A stretch of 64,000 bases of DNA from Canna indica. Taxonomy: Eukaryota; Streptophyta; Magnoliopsida; Zingiberales; Cannaceae. The stretch is from assembly GCA_034359265.1 (NCBI GenBank), contig CP136890.1, forward strand, positions 72,107,501 to 72,171,500. The letters run 5' to 3'. Shown here in pieces: positions 9,828 to 21,730 of this stretch (position 1 is its first letter; each line of letters starts with the position of its first letter). Below the pieces are notes generated by a model, which saw nothing but the letters and a program-made list of their open reading frames with translations, did not search any database and had not been told where the DNA came from. Position numbers and translations under genes: made by a program.

Positions 9828-11424
9828 TGTAATATTCGAGATATTATGATAATTTTTATTATTTATCTTTGTCAGTCTAGCGGACTGATTCGAGATCGAG
9901 CTGAGTCGAGTCATGATCCGATGCGAGCTTGAAAACTCAGGTAAATAGGAACATAAATTATGCGATTTCTTTTTCTACTTAGATAAATTTATTTAATTGT
10001 TTTAATGTGTGTGCTTGATTTATTAAATTGCATTACATGGGTGTGCATGTAATTGATGCTTGTATTTAGCATGAGGTTAGTTTGGATTGAGGAGTTAGCG
10101 GGTTTGGATCCGAATTTGAGGCGGATGCTGATTAAAAGGGATTAGGGTTGGATGAGATGGGGAAAGGATTATAAAATCCCTCCTAGGACTAGGTGGCTCC
10201 CTAATGGAGCCGCACAAGCCACCTAGAGAGAAGAGAGGAGCCGCCGCCCCTCCCTTCCCTCTCTTGGAGCCTTCCTCTCTTCCTTCCTCTCTCTTGAAGC
10301 CGCCAAGCCAAGCCTTCCTCTCTTCCTTCCTCTCCCTTGGAAGCCAAGCCGCCGGCTTGGTAGGAGCCACTGCTCCCTTCCCTTGGTTGGAGCCGATTCT
10401 CGGAGCCGTTGCCGTCTTGTCGTGGCCGAATTCAGAGGCCGTCGATCGGGGATTTCTCTCTTTCTTTTTTTCCAATCAAGTGAGTGGATCTTCCCTCCCC
10501 CTTTTCTTGGATTTCCTTGTGTTCTTGAGCCATTGTTGGAGATTGAGAAGTTATTGTCGAATTTTTTGTCGTTTCTTGAAGATTTATTATCGATTTCACG
10601 TATTGCCATGAAAGAGGAGCCCAAAGACCCCCCTTTGTGGTGCGGCAGTCCTAGGACTACCCTAGGGAGGTTCAGCCAAGGAGGGAGATGGGTTGCCCTC
10701 GAGGTGTTCGATAAAATGCCTAAGAGAAGTCCTTGATGTTTTCTTTAAGATCTAGACTTTGGATTAATTTCCTTAATTAAGTTCCTATGATGCCAATGCA
10801 TGATTTGTATCTAGATATGTAAATTTCAGCATATGAATCTATCTTTGCATGTGGAAATATTAATCTTGATGTCATGTATGTTCATATTGGGATTCTTGAT
10901 TTGAAGCTTGAGTCTTGGTCTTAAGATGATGTATATGCATGCTAAATATTGATTAGAAATTATGATTTAATTTTTGTATGACTGAACTTGATGTTATAAA
11001 TATGTAGTGATGGTAATTTAGGATTTAATTGCTGTAATTTTTGGGTTAATTACCTTAACATGCTGAAAACTCAACTTACTAAAATTCCATGCCGAAAATT
11101 ATTCATTCAATGCTGATTTTGTAATCTTTGTTGTGATGCGTATGGTTTACTGAACATAGTCGTTTAATCTATCATTTTAACCAGAAAACATAGTCTGGAC
11201 CCATAGGATACACTTTGAAAATCGGATTCGGCTCGGGTGCACCAATTTTGGGCTCAACAGTAAACTAAAAACAAAACTCTAATTTTGGCAAATAGAAATT
11301 TTAATCGTGTAATTAAAATTCAAGGGGCAGCATAATCTGTTAAGAGCCAACAAAATAAATTATGTGCATGAAATAAAACCTCATGGGTTGATGATATTAC
11401 GGGTCTAGGCATCGGGATCGAACA

Positions 11425-11879
11425 TAGAGTGTTGCGACTGCTCAAAGGGGCGGCCCAACCCGAGCCTGAGCCCGCCCCTTCGGGCTCGGGCCTGGCTTAA
11501 AAAGAGGAAATACAAAGGTCGGCGATGAGACTTGAACCATCAACCTTCACTAGTTTTTTAGAAACTAACCACCACACCAAGATTGATTATTTATTCTTAT
11601 GTAAATTTCATAAGTATAATATATTATGCTCAAGCCTAGTATAGAAACCAAGCTAGGCTTGGGTGTAGACCAGGCTAGGCCTGGGTGGCACCAGACCTAG
11701 CCTGTGGATGCAAGGCCAGGCCCGTGCCGTGCCGAGCACGGCCCACGTGCCCAAGGGGGCGAGCCCAACCCGCCCCTTGAGCACGTACAGTTGGGTTGTG
11801 CCAGGCTTGGCCCAAAATTCTTTGGGTCGGGTCAAGCACGACCCAGAATCGGGCCCGGCCCGGCCCATTACCACATCTA
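11425..11879. mobile_element. GC-rich hAT-type MITE inside LTR C
   Basis: The right end (minus strand tagatgtggtaatgggc) matches the familiar terminus of GC-rich plant hAT MITEs, and the body is full of gcccgacccg-like motifs. The left end is uncertain (tagagtgttgcgac at about 11425), and no convincing 8-bp TSD was found. The middle contains a tRNA-promoter-like segment on the minus strand. Confidence 0.6.
11527..11579 (-). other. tRNA-like A-box/B-box segment
   Basis: The minus strand reads tggtgtggtggttag (A-box-like, 11565-11579), then 26 bases, then ggttcaagtctc (11527-11538), which fits the pol III B-box consensus. No full cloverleaf can be drawn, so it is a relic or mimic rather than a tRNA gene. 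A more degenerate version lies in the related element at 52768-53324. Confidence 0.4.
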
Positions 11880-12029
11880 CTAGTAAAGACACCCCTAAGA
11901 CACCGTAGGAGACACTTAACTTAGGTCTTATTAGCGTCATATCTTTATGAACGACGGAGAGGCTCAGATAGGAGCCGAATTTCGAGTTTGGCCCGAGAGG
12001 TTGGATGGTTAATTTCCAACCTGTGTTTA

Positions 12030-12320
12030 AGGAATGAGTTTGGATGGGCGAATCCCGATTATTCATGCGATTATTTATGGAACAAGTTCGAATGGACGAA
12101 TCTCGATTGTTCCTGCGTTATTTATGGAACAAGTTCGAATGAGCGAATCCCGATTGTTCATGTGTTTCTTGTGGAACAAATTTGGATGGGCAAATCCCGA
12201 TTGTTTTCGAGTTCTATATTTAAGGAATAAGTTCGGATGGGCGAATCCCGATTATTCTTGCGTTATTTTTAAGGGTTCTATTATAGGATAAGCCCAGATT
12301 GGTCAATCCCGATTATCCTC
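12030..12320 (+). repeat. Minisatellite in LTR C
   Basis: Five imperfect units of about 50 bp share ggatgggcgaatcccgatt followed by ttcntgcgttatttat. A sixth, more degenerate unit reads tggtcaatcccgatta. The unit's period makes short frames appear open in two phases; none is judged coding. Confidence 0.9.
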
Positions 12321-13001
12321 ATAATCCTTGAGTGTGATTTGTTGTCTTAGGGCACGGGTAGACTGAGGCCTGCTGTACTTCACTGCTAAGTGAATTGGTT
12401 TGCCTTTGGGCATGTAATGGCCATATGGTCTGTTAGTTAGTCATATCACTTGATGCTTTGTCCCTGTATGAGACAGGGGCACTTATTCATTTATTTGTGG
12501 TTGGTTTTTATGGTGGGGGTTGGTAGAACTGCTCACTGGGTTCTTTTGAACTCACCCGTTGTTTATTTCTTTCTTTTTTGCAGAGCCTGACCAGTGAGGT
12601 GGGCTGGAGCACTTGACGCGATTGGAGGGCAGATGAGTCACATTGATCTCATAGCAGACCTAGTTAGGGATCATAGTCGAGTCTTTGGTAGATTTATCAT
12701 GCATTTGTATTTTAGTATTTTGGAACTGTAGTCCCTTGGGAACATTTATGTCTTTCATTCAGATTTTATTTGTTATTGCAAACTATTAAACTTTGATTTA
12801 TTTATTTCTGCACTTTAAACACTTTGCTAAAAAAAACTTTACTTCTTAAATAGAATCTGTTTTATTTTCTCGTTCATAATAAAATCTGTTATTCTTTTCG
12901 CTATATTTTATTATGAGTTGGCATGTGCATGAGATAGGCTGCGAGGTATAAGCACATATACTCTGGCCGATCACGTGACCTTGAGTTGGGGCGTGACAAT
13001 G

Positions 13002-13013
13002 TGGTATCAGAGC
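13002..13013 (+). other. Primer-binding site of gypsy C
   Basis: A perfect tggtatcagagc, complementary to the 3' end of initiator-Met tRNA, three bases after the LTR end. It fixes the element's orientation as plus. Confidence 0.9.
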
Positions 13014-13208
13014 ATGTGGTTCAGTCTAACTACGACCTAGAGTTTGTTTACCGTATAGGGCATTGCTAGCGTGTCGGTATACGGTAGAGTTGTGTTATGA
13101 GATCAATGGGCTAAGTCTGCACCTCAACGCGACTTGTGGTTAAGTTTATTTAAAGATTTAGGGTGAATTGAATTATCTAATCTGCTGTTTCTTTCTAGTA
13201 ATTCTAGA

Positions 13209-13858
13209 TTGATTGAGGCTTTTAATGCCGCATGGAGCGGTAGTGGCAGTAACTCGACAGAGCACCGAGGCCGAGGCCGGGGTCGGGATCGTGGAAGACC
13301 ACCGCAAACACGGGAAGATGTGGGACATGATCCCATGGTTGTGCAGTTGCAAGCCCGAGTGGCTGAGCTGACTGAGGCACTCCGTAGGGAGCAAGAACTG
13401 AGGCAGCAGCCACAACCGGTGCCAGCAGTACTGAAGGTGGTTGAGCCAGTGGCACCTGTGGTCAGAGTTCCTAGAGCACCCTCTTATGCAGATTTTATCA
13501 AATTCAGGCCACAAGAGTTTACAAGGACTGATCAGCGGGTGGAGGTCAATAGTTTCTTTGGGGATTGCTATGAGCTGTGCTTGGAGCTCGATTATTCTTC
13601 TGAGACGACCGCTCAGATGATCGAGTTGTAGCTGAGAGGACCAGCTAAAAATTGGCTTCACACTAGGAGGGGCCGTAGAGCAGTAGGTGCACCACCCCAT
13701 ACCTGGGAGGAGTTCAGAGCTACTATGGTGGAGAAGTACCTACCGTTGAGTGTTTGGGATAGGCGAGCGAAAGAGTTCGAGCTACTGCGCTAGACGATAA
13801 TATGTAAGTAATGGACTATGAAATGAAGTTCACCCGACTCTCGAAGTATCATCTACTT
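13209..13858 (+). pseudogene. Truncated gypsy gag (element C)
   Basis: The frame 13209-13631 begins with a basic Gly-Arg-rich N terminus (RGRGRGRDRGRP), followed by a short coiled-coil-like stretch, LQARVAELTEALRREQELR. The gag core follows: YADFIKFRPQEFT and FFGDCYELCLELDYSSETTA. A TAG stop interrupts it at 13629. Beyond the stop the same frame continues with LRGPAKNWLHTRR, TWEEFRATMVEKYLP and, after another stop, MDYEMKFTRLSKYH. Homology ends abruptly near 13858 in AT-rich DNA, so zinc knuckle, protease, RT and integrase are all missing. Confidence 0.9.
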
Positions 13859-13860
13859 AC

Positions 13861-15060
13861 GATGCTAATTATATTAGAACATATTAGTTTGATTATTTAA
13901 GTATTATACCAATTATTGATAGACTAATGTATCACATTTGTAGTAAATATGAAAAAAAAACTAATTTATAGTCTTTATAACATAATATTATAATTATTAA
14001 AATGATTATTCTAAAATTATGATAATATCTCATCTCGTCCCGTGCTTTTGTTATGATAAAAGGAATAAAAAATAGTATATAATTTTTTATTTATCATTAT
14101 GTCATATGTTGTGATAATACAAACAAACACATGTTAGTTTAATGTTGCAAGAAATAGATAAGAGATTAGTAATTATCCAATCATGTCATATTATATTTTG
14201 GATACTTTGCGAAACTAATGAACCTATAGAAAATAAAATTGAGGTTAGATAAGCAACTTCTTATATTTTGTAACATATAAAAATATAAAATTATTTAAAA
14301 CTTTTTCAATTATTTTTATGTTTATAATTTTATGAATTATCTAATATATAACAAATATATTATTAAATTTAAATATTAAAATTATAATGAATATTTTATT
14401 ATATTATTAAATATTTATATTATTTATATTATCATAAAGTAATTAAAATAGTATACTGCACTAATATAATATTATTATAATTAGAAGCGGAGGATATTTA
14501 AGAATGAAATTAATTTATTGGAAGTTGTAATTCACATGTGTCAACCAAATATATCAATATTATTTCTTAGAGAACTAGTACGACACCCATGATAAGCACG
14601 ATTTAATTATGCTATAAAAATTATTTGAATAAGAATAAATCAATTAGTTGTATGCATTTATAAATTTAATTATAGAGTAAAAATAATTGTATCTATTTCT
14701 TGAATAGAAATTATATATACTAAAATAATATTGAATTAGATATTATCATTTATTGCATATGTAGATATTTAAAAATATAATAAGTTATGAAAAATATATT
14801 TTGGGTGTAAAATTTAAATTTTTAAAAATAAATAAAAGAAAAATATTTTAAATAAATTTTGTAACAATAATATTGAATTATATATCAACATATTAGGTAT
14901 TAAATTATTTACAAAAGAAAAATTGATATTTTATTTCAAATTAAAATATAACTAAAGATAAAATATACATATGGAAGATTTTCTTGTAAACTAACTTCTG
15001 AAAAAAAAATAAAAATAACTTATCTATTATACATTATGAAATATTTCCTTTTAACAACAT
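13861..15060. other. AT-rich region, nothing recognised
   Basis: Very AT-rich with no coding frame. The 3' end of the Helitron whose helicase starts at 15065 could lie here, but I could not identify a CTRR end with its hairpin. Confidence 0.5.
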
Positions 15061-15891
15061 TTGTAGTACTATTTTTTTTTCATTGTCATCGTTGTCATGT
15101 ATAAGAAATTTCAAACCACGGCTACTGATTATTCTAGAAATACCAACATATAGTTGACCATGAGATAACATATGTTTCTAGATATACTCTAACGTGTTTA
15201 AAGTTTTGACATTGGCTCTTATTTATGTTCATAGCAAAACAAACATATATCGGAAATTAAATTGTCTCCGTTGAAATTTTAAATTAACTTTTATATCTGA
15301 TGGCTTTTATCAATCTTGGAATAAAAATCTTATCCCCTATATTGGTTCTTGATATTATTTTTCCTTTCAACACATGCTGACCTATTCGAATTATCTCAAG
15401 TCGAGTCTCATTGCATAGACCTGAAGATTGATCTATGTTTCTCAAAAGCAACATGACAAGAACATCGACTTTGAGCTTCAATTCGTATGAATGTCATTAA
15501 TTGAATCACATCCATCATCCGATGAACATGGGACTGTCAAAGCTGAGATAAATCTTCATTTCACTAGGAACCAAAAACAACATAAAATTATTCACCTTTT
15601 GAACTATTCCATTGGTAGGTACTAACATAGCTATGTGCTGCAAGTAATTAATTGGGATCACCTATGTTGTTAAAAAATAATAGATAAATGACATTCACAA
15701 TTGCAACAAGTGGATCGTCAATTTCTTTTATGAGCAAATCATTAGGAATCTTTATGTTGACATCCCCACCATTAACATCACTAAGGGTCTCATTTCCAAT
15801 GCTTGATACGGTGAATTTCATGAGTGCAACCTCATGTATGCATTGTTAATGTTAGCATCTCACACGGTATCTTTACAAATAAGATGACATG

Positions 15892-17570
15892 TGTTGGCTT
15901 AAGGTTTTCAACCTTGGTCTTAATCTCGATTTTGATGATAACAAACATGGAACTAATATTTCATTGAGAAATCTTTCAGGTTCCAAGTCGGTTAGCGCTC
16001 GACGTCCGCTATCGGAAATATCGAAGAAATCGAGAAATCAGAAGGACGTTGGTCGACGCGCTCGGATTCGTCGGGAAGATAGAGTCTAGGTTTAGGGTGT
16101 CTAGATTATATTGTAAAATTCTCATGATGATGCATAAGAACCCAAAAACTATCCCCGAATCCCAAAACATGAAAACCTGGAAACCGTCCTGAAATATCCT
16201 AGGGAGCTCCTTGGAAGACTATATGTCCTAAACCTTTTATTGACATAAAAAATGACGATAATTGTTCCTTGGGTTAAGATTAGATAATGAGATATTTTTT
16301 AGGAATTTTTGGAAGCCTTTAGCCTACCTATACTTGACCCGAAAAGTTAGGAAATTTCCGTTTTCGAAAAATTTGTACTAGACCCCAAAAACTATATTTT
16401 GATTCTTAAGAATTTTGATTTTTTAGATATTTTTATTGAATCCAAATGGGGGATAATTCTTATATAATATTTATGTTTTAAAAACAAAGCAAACCAAACT
16501 GCTCAACCTAGTTTCGGTCGATCGAATGGTGTTAAAAAGCGGCAGAAGGCCACTTCGGTCGACCGGGTGGTCGACCAACAGAAGCCAAAAATTGGCAGTG
16601 GGTGCGTCGATCGACTGGATCGCACATCACAGGAATGGCGTCTGGCGATCGACCCGTCGGTCGACCGCACAGAGACATTGAGCCAGCGGTCGCTCGAGTG
16701 ATCGACCGATGATCGATCGACAAGCGATCGAACGACGGTAACAGCTAGTTTTTCGTCCTTTTTCCGCCCGTTGAGCTGCCGTTTCTTTGAGAGGTTATAA
16801 ATATTCATCATCTGACTCCTTTAATTCTTCTTACAGATTTTATTGAGCATTAAAAAGAGAGTTTTGAGCATTCTAAAGATCGATTAATAGCGCTCTGTTC
16901 TTCCGTCAATATTTTCTCAAGCGCCCAATTTTCTCCTCAACTCGGCTTCAATGCAAGCCCAACAACTTGGCGAGTTGGAGACTTGAAGGCTTGGAAAAGA
17001 GCACTGATTTTTGGTTTTATTCTTTAGCTCTTTTCATTGTAATCTTTATTATGATTTGAACGTGTTTACTTATTGAAGTTAAGTTTGTGTAAGACCTAGT
17101 GTCAGGTGTTGGATCTAAGTAGTTGCCAGAGTACAGAAGGTGTAAAGCCACTTGTGTAAACATAGCTTACTAGGATTAGTTGAGGTATCCCTTAGGGTTG
17201 AGGTGGAAGAGAACTATCGATAAGAAGGCAGAGACTTTCGGATGTGGAAGTGCCTTAGATTGAGAGTGAGTCTCTTTAGGTCAAAGTCCTCTTGTAAGGG
17301 AATCGATTTAATCTAGTAAATCTAGTTTGGAAATCCTAAGCGGAGTGCTTAGGTAGTGGAGTAGGCATTGGGGCCGAACCACTATAAATAATTGTGTTAG
17401 CATTATTATTCTTGTGTATTGTCTGTTTATCTTTATTACTCGCTTCCGCACTCAGTCATTCGTACGTAAATTGCCTAAGTAATCTAATAAATATCTAAAA
17501 TTAAATTTAGACTAATTAATTTAGTTAACACACTATTTACCCTCCTTCTAGTGTGCCATTTCACCCAACA
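15892..17570 (+). mobile_element. Sirevirus-like Ty1/copia solo LTR
   Basis: It begins TGTTGG and ends CCAACA and is flanked by acatg (15887-15891) and acata (17571-17575), a 5-bp duplication with one mismatch. It has no internal region. It splits the helicase between the residues of GDFKEILSVVP and SSYL, and the reading resumes on the far side, which confirms the boundaries. The 3' half carries text typical of Sirevirus LTRs (gcattggggccgaacc). The U3 part holds a dense cluster of CG-rich palindromes. Confidence 0.85.
16510..16740 (+). repeat. Palindrome cluster in the Sirevirus-like LTR
   Basis: At least ten copies of TCGATCGA/GTCGAC-type words occur here, such as ggtcgaccgggtggtcgacc and gatgatcgatcgac, in an otherwise AT-rich LTR. 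Sirevirus LTRs are known to carry conserved palindromic repeats near the promoter, so this is probably a regulatory or epigenetic landmark of the element. Confidence 0.7.
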
Positions 17571-20454
17571 ACATACACAATATCTTGTCTTGATCATTTG
17601 GGTACAACAGACAGAATCTCTTTGAAATCACCATTTTAAAAATATTCATTTTCCTTCAAAAGGTTTCTCAAAACTTGATTATATCCCTCAAGGTTCAATC
17701 AACAGCTTCAAAATAATGTTTCTTCATCATTGGAGTTTCATCATATATAATAAATTTCACTTTTATTATCAAGTCAGCCAATGGACTACCTTGATTCATA
17801 TAACAGGTGGAGTCTTCGTCAATATTTATGGAAATTGCAAATATTGGATATATCGTACTCCCACTTGGAATGAGAAAAGCCACTATTCCACTCGAAGCAA
17901 CTGTTAAAATAATTTTACCTTTGGATCTCAAAGTTACCGAAAGAGTTCTCTAAATGAATATTTTTCTAATGCCACTAAATCCATATAGAGAGAATAATCC
18001 TTCACAGTTTTCAGTGATTCTAAGCATGATCTTATTGTATATATTTCTTTGCTCAATTGTGAGACTAGAAAGGAGTTAAGCATGTTCTACATCTAATGAT
18101 CGTTTATCATAGTTAAGCTCATCCTAAATAAGTCTATTTCTGCATTGAGAAAATAATGAGATATCTACAAATGACATTTCGGGTAAATCAGCTAGACTCC
18201 TGTTGTTACTCCTTAATATATTCTCAATCTCTGCAAGAGCAAAGTTTTTCAACTCATATTCACTTAGATCCAATCTCCACACAAAAAAATCATTCATAAA
18301 AAGTTCAAAAAGTATTTTTTTTGTATTTTTAGAGATTTTAGGATGTGTAACACGTTGCAAACTTTTGCAAAAAAAAATTAAAGAAAACAACAAAAAATTC
18401 TAAAAAATATTTATTATAATAAATATAGATTTTAGGATTCTAAAAAAATGTGGCCCGAAAATCTCGGAAATATTATTTTTGAAAATTTCGGATCGTAAAT
18501 TAAAAACTATTTCTAAAATTTTGGATAGTAAAATTATATTTTTTACTTTAATAGAAAATGAGAAATTTTATTTGGAAATAATTAATGAGAATAGTATAAT
18601 AAATTTTTTTACCAAAAAAATAATTTAAAATTATTAAATTATGTGTAGTAATTAAGTTCGAACATAATTTGCAAAGAATAAAACTTTTTTAAATTCATTA
18701 AATGAGCGAGAAACTACACATTTTTCATTAAATGAACGAGATCTAATATTTTTTGTTACATATATGATTTCATAAAAATATCCATGAAATGAGCGGAAAA
18801 TAACATTCATTTTTACCCATAGACTTTGTAATTTTTTATTAAAATTTTAAAATTATCAGATCCTAAGTTAAAAAAATTTGACCCGAAAATATTGATAATA
18901 TTATAATTTTAAAAATTTCTGATCCTAAATTAAAAAACGATATTGAAAATGTATCCTAAAATCTCAAAAAATCACAAAAAAAATGTTCATTCATAAAAAA
19001 ATCCATTTAAGAATTTTGTGAATTAACATTACATAAATATCCCTGAAATGATTAAAAAATCTTACTTATTGATATTTAGAAATTTTCTTACATATTTATC
19101 TTTATAATAAAATCAGCAAATTGCATATAAATATCTTGATTATTGATATTTATAAGTTAATATACAATGTTGTCATATAAATAAAAAATTATCTTCAAAA
19201 TATTAAAAGTATTAGGGTTTTGAAAATTTTAAATCCTAAATTAAAAATGATTTTGAAAAAATATACTAAAATATCCAAATAATAATAAAAAAAGTCATTC
19301 AAAAAATATTTTTTTTGTGAATTTTGGAAATTTTAAAATATATTTTATGATTTTTTAAAATTTTCGAACTAATTTTATTTTAAAACCCCTAAAATTTATA
19401 TTTATTATAATAAAAATATTTCATATTTTTCGGAACGTTTTTACTATTTTTTATTTTTTTCAAACAAAGTTTGTAATGCATTACACATCTTCGTGCAAAA
19501 TGAAAATTTTTTCCCCACTCATTTTAGAACTATTTCCCGCTTATTACATGAATATGTTTGTAAAATTATTTAACAAAAAAAATGAGATGTCATCCATTTA
19601 GGATATATTTGTGTTTTCCTATTTATTTAATGAAGTTTAAAAAGTTTTATTCTTAATTGGCAAATTACACCCTAAATTAATTAGTACACATAATTTAATA
19701 ATTTTAAATTAATATTTGTAATAAAAAAAATTATTATATTATTCTTATTAATTATTTTCGCATAAAATTTCTTTTTTTCTATTAAAGTAAAAATATAATG
19801 TTATTTAACACGAACTTTTCATTTTTTCTAAATTAAAAGTTACTTTGAAAATGTATCCTAAAATACCCTAAAAAATACAAAAAAAATATTTTTTTGAGTT
19901 TTTTTACAATTGAAATTTTTTTGTAGTTTTTTTTGGAGATTTTATAATAAGTTTTCAAAATCGTTTTTAATTATGTATTTGAAACTTTTAAAAATCCTAA
20001 AATACATCCTAAAATCCTCCAAAAATTACAAAAATTGTAATTTGAATTTTTTGATGAATGATATATTTTTTGACATTTTTAAAGATTTTACGATATGTTC
20101 ACAATTATTTTTAATATAGAATTTGAAATTTTGAAAATTCTAATTTAATAAAATTTTGGAGCCAATTTTTTTATACGTGAACATGCTACGTTAACTTATA
20201 AATTTGAATAAGTAACTAATTAAATTTATTATAAAGACAATAGACAAATTTATCTAATTTGATTATAATTTGATATAACAATGTAATATCCATCTAATCG
20301 AATTTCAAAATTTAAACTTATTTACAATAGTTTTTTTGTAAATTTTTGCAAAAGCATAATTAATTTAATCGAGTAAATCAATTTGATATAATTAACTACC
20401 TATATTGGTTAATAAATTTTAATAAGCAAATTAATTTGATATGTCAATTTGTAA

Positions 20455-20909
20455 AAGTGCAACGAAAGTCCTATAAATTTTAAGTTTTTTGAATTTAAGT
20501 TCTATAAGTTTTAATTCAGTATTTTTAGTCTTATATGTTTGCTACGTAGCACAGATTTTAGTCATATCCGTGATGGCCCGTTAATTTTTTGTTTATGTGG
20601 ACATAATATCGTTCATACACGTTGACAAATTTAGTCATATAAGTTTTATTTCAAAACTTCTAGTCCTATATAGATTTGGTCCTATATGTTTGTTCTGTAG
20701 TATAGATTTTGTCCTATTTGTGATTGTCCGTTAATTCTTCATCCATGAAAAATAAATAACGTTATGTTTATGTTGACAGAGTTAACAAACCATTACAGAT
20801 AGAACCAAATATGTGTTACAGAGCAAACATATAGAGCTGAAAATATCGATATGAAACTTATAGGACTAAAGTCTAAAAATTTAAAACTTGTAGGACTCCT
20901 ATTGCACTT
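20455..20909. mobile_element. Foldback MITE, 455 bp
   Basis: The ends are inverted repeats (aagtgcaacgaaagtccta on the left, taggactcctattgcactt on the right). The pairing extends inward through gttaattcttcatcc-like text on both sides. No clear target duplication was seen, so the superfamily is left open. Confidence 0.8.
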
Positions 20910-21103
20910 CTCCCTTCAATAAAATATCAACTATATAGTCTATATTTATATTTATATATAAATGTAAATTAAATTTCAACAATGCCTATTAAAATCATAT
21001 TCTTTATGCTTCAATCACATTCATTTTTATACCGACATGATTTTATATTAAAATGACATAAAAATTTATATTTTTCCTATTAAAAGTAAAATATAATTTT
21101 ATT

Positions 21104-21730
21104 TAGGGGTGAGCATGGACCGGTTAACCGGTCCATTAGCAAAAAAAAAAACCTATTCATTAACTTCGGTTTTTCAAAACCATTAATCGTAAATCGGTCC
21201 ATTAACTTTGGTTAATCGCTATTTCGATTTTGGTTTTTTTGGTTCGGTTAACCGATAATTTTTGGTTAACCAATAAAATTTTTTAACCTACAAACATAAT
21301 AATATTATGCAAATTATAGAGAAAAATTCAAACAAATACCGAATTTTTATTGAAAAAAAAAAGTCAAACCACTTGAACGAAGATGATGTTCTACAAAAAC
21401 TAATATTTTTATTTTTATTATTTTTATTTATTTTTGATTTATTTTTGATTTTTTGATTTTTTTATAATTTTTATTTTTTTATAATTTTTATAATTTTTTA
21501 TAATTTTTTGTAATTTCTTAAATTTTTTTATAATTTATAAATCATTATTTAATATATATATTATTAAAAATTAATAAATTATATCTAACCGGTCGGTTAA
21601 CCGAAATCGGTGGACTTTTGACCTCTTGGACCGAAATCGAAACCGAAAACCGGTTTTCCAAAAAATAAAAATCGAAATCGTAAAAATCGGTTCGGTTAAC
21701 CGAAAAACCAATTTTTTTTGCTCACCCCTA
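21104..21730. mobile_element. hAT-type non-autonomous element, 627 bp
   Basis: TIRs taggggtgagca and tgctcaccccta, and a perfect 8-bp duplication attttatt at 21096-21103 and 21731-21738. The inner repeats are rich in ggttaaccg near both ends, with an AT-rich centre and no coding frame. The 8-bp TSD and terminal sequence are typical of hAT MITEs of plants. Confidence 0.93.

Larger units (their letters stand above)
9828..12998 (+). mobile_element. LTR of gypsy element C
   Basis: The right edge is secure: gggcgtgaca ends at 12998 and a perfect primer site follows. The left edge is inferred from a tgtaatattcgag start at 9828. The LTR holds a Pro/Leu/Ser-coding low-complexity GC-rich patch (10200-10500), a GC-rich hAT-like insertion (about 11425-11879) and a minisatellite (12030-12320). 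Open frames at 10095-10736 on both strands overlap each other and are treated as chance. No second LTR is visible because the element is truncated after gag. Confidence 0.7.
15065..18290 (-). pseudogene. Helitron Pif1-like helicase fragment, split by a solo LTR
   Basis: The minus strand from about 18290 to 17576 encodes LAEIENILRSNNRSLADLPE, LLSSLTIEQRNIYNKIM, a ruined Walker A (LYGFSGIRKIFI where GTGKT is expected), SGIVAFLIPSGSTIYPIF, INIDEDSTCYMNQGSPLADL and a Walker B-like IIYDETPMM. After the 15892-17570 insertion it resumes down to 15065 with IPNDLLIKEIDDPLVAIVN, MLLLRNIDQSSGLCNETRL, FAMNINKSQ and HGQLYVGISRIISSRGLKFL. These are conserved blocks of eukaryotic Helitron RepHel helicases, which act in rolling-circle transposition. 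The Rep/HUH nuclease and N terminus are absent, and stops and frameshifts are frequent. Confidence 0.92.

Noticed and set aside
10095..10736. Overlapping open frames of 117-135 codons on both strands
   Set aside because: They lie in a GC-rich, CT-biased patch of LTR C. Low-complexity Pro/Ser/Leu translation on both strands indicates composition, not coding.
11527..11579. Complete tRNA gene
   Set aside because: Only box-like words are present. No acceptor or anticodon stem can be drawn, so it is reported only as a tRNA-like relic.
12030..12291. Tandem repeat considered as a CRISPR-like array or repeat protein
   Set aside because: Units abut without spacers and vary in sequence. The host is a plant LTR, and the frames follow the repeat period by chance.
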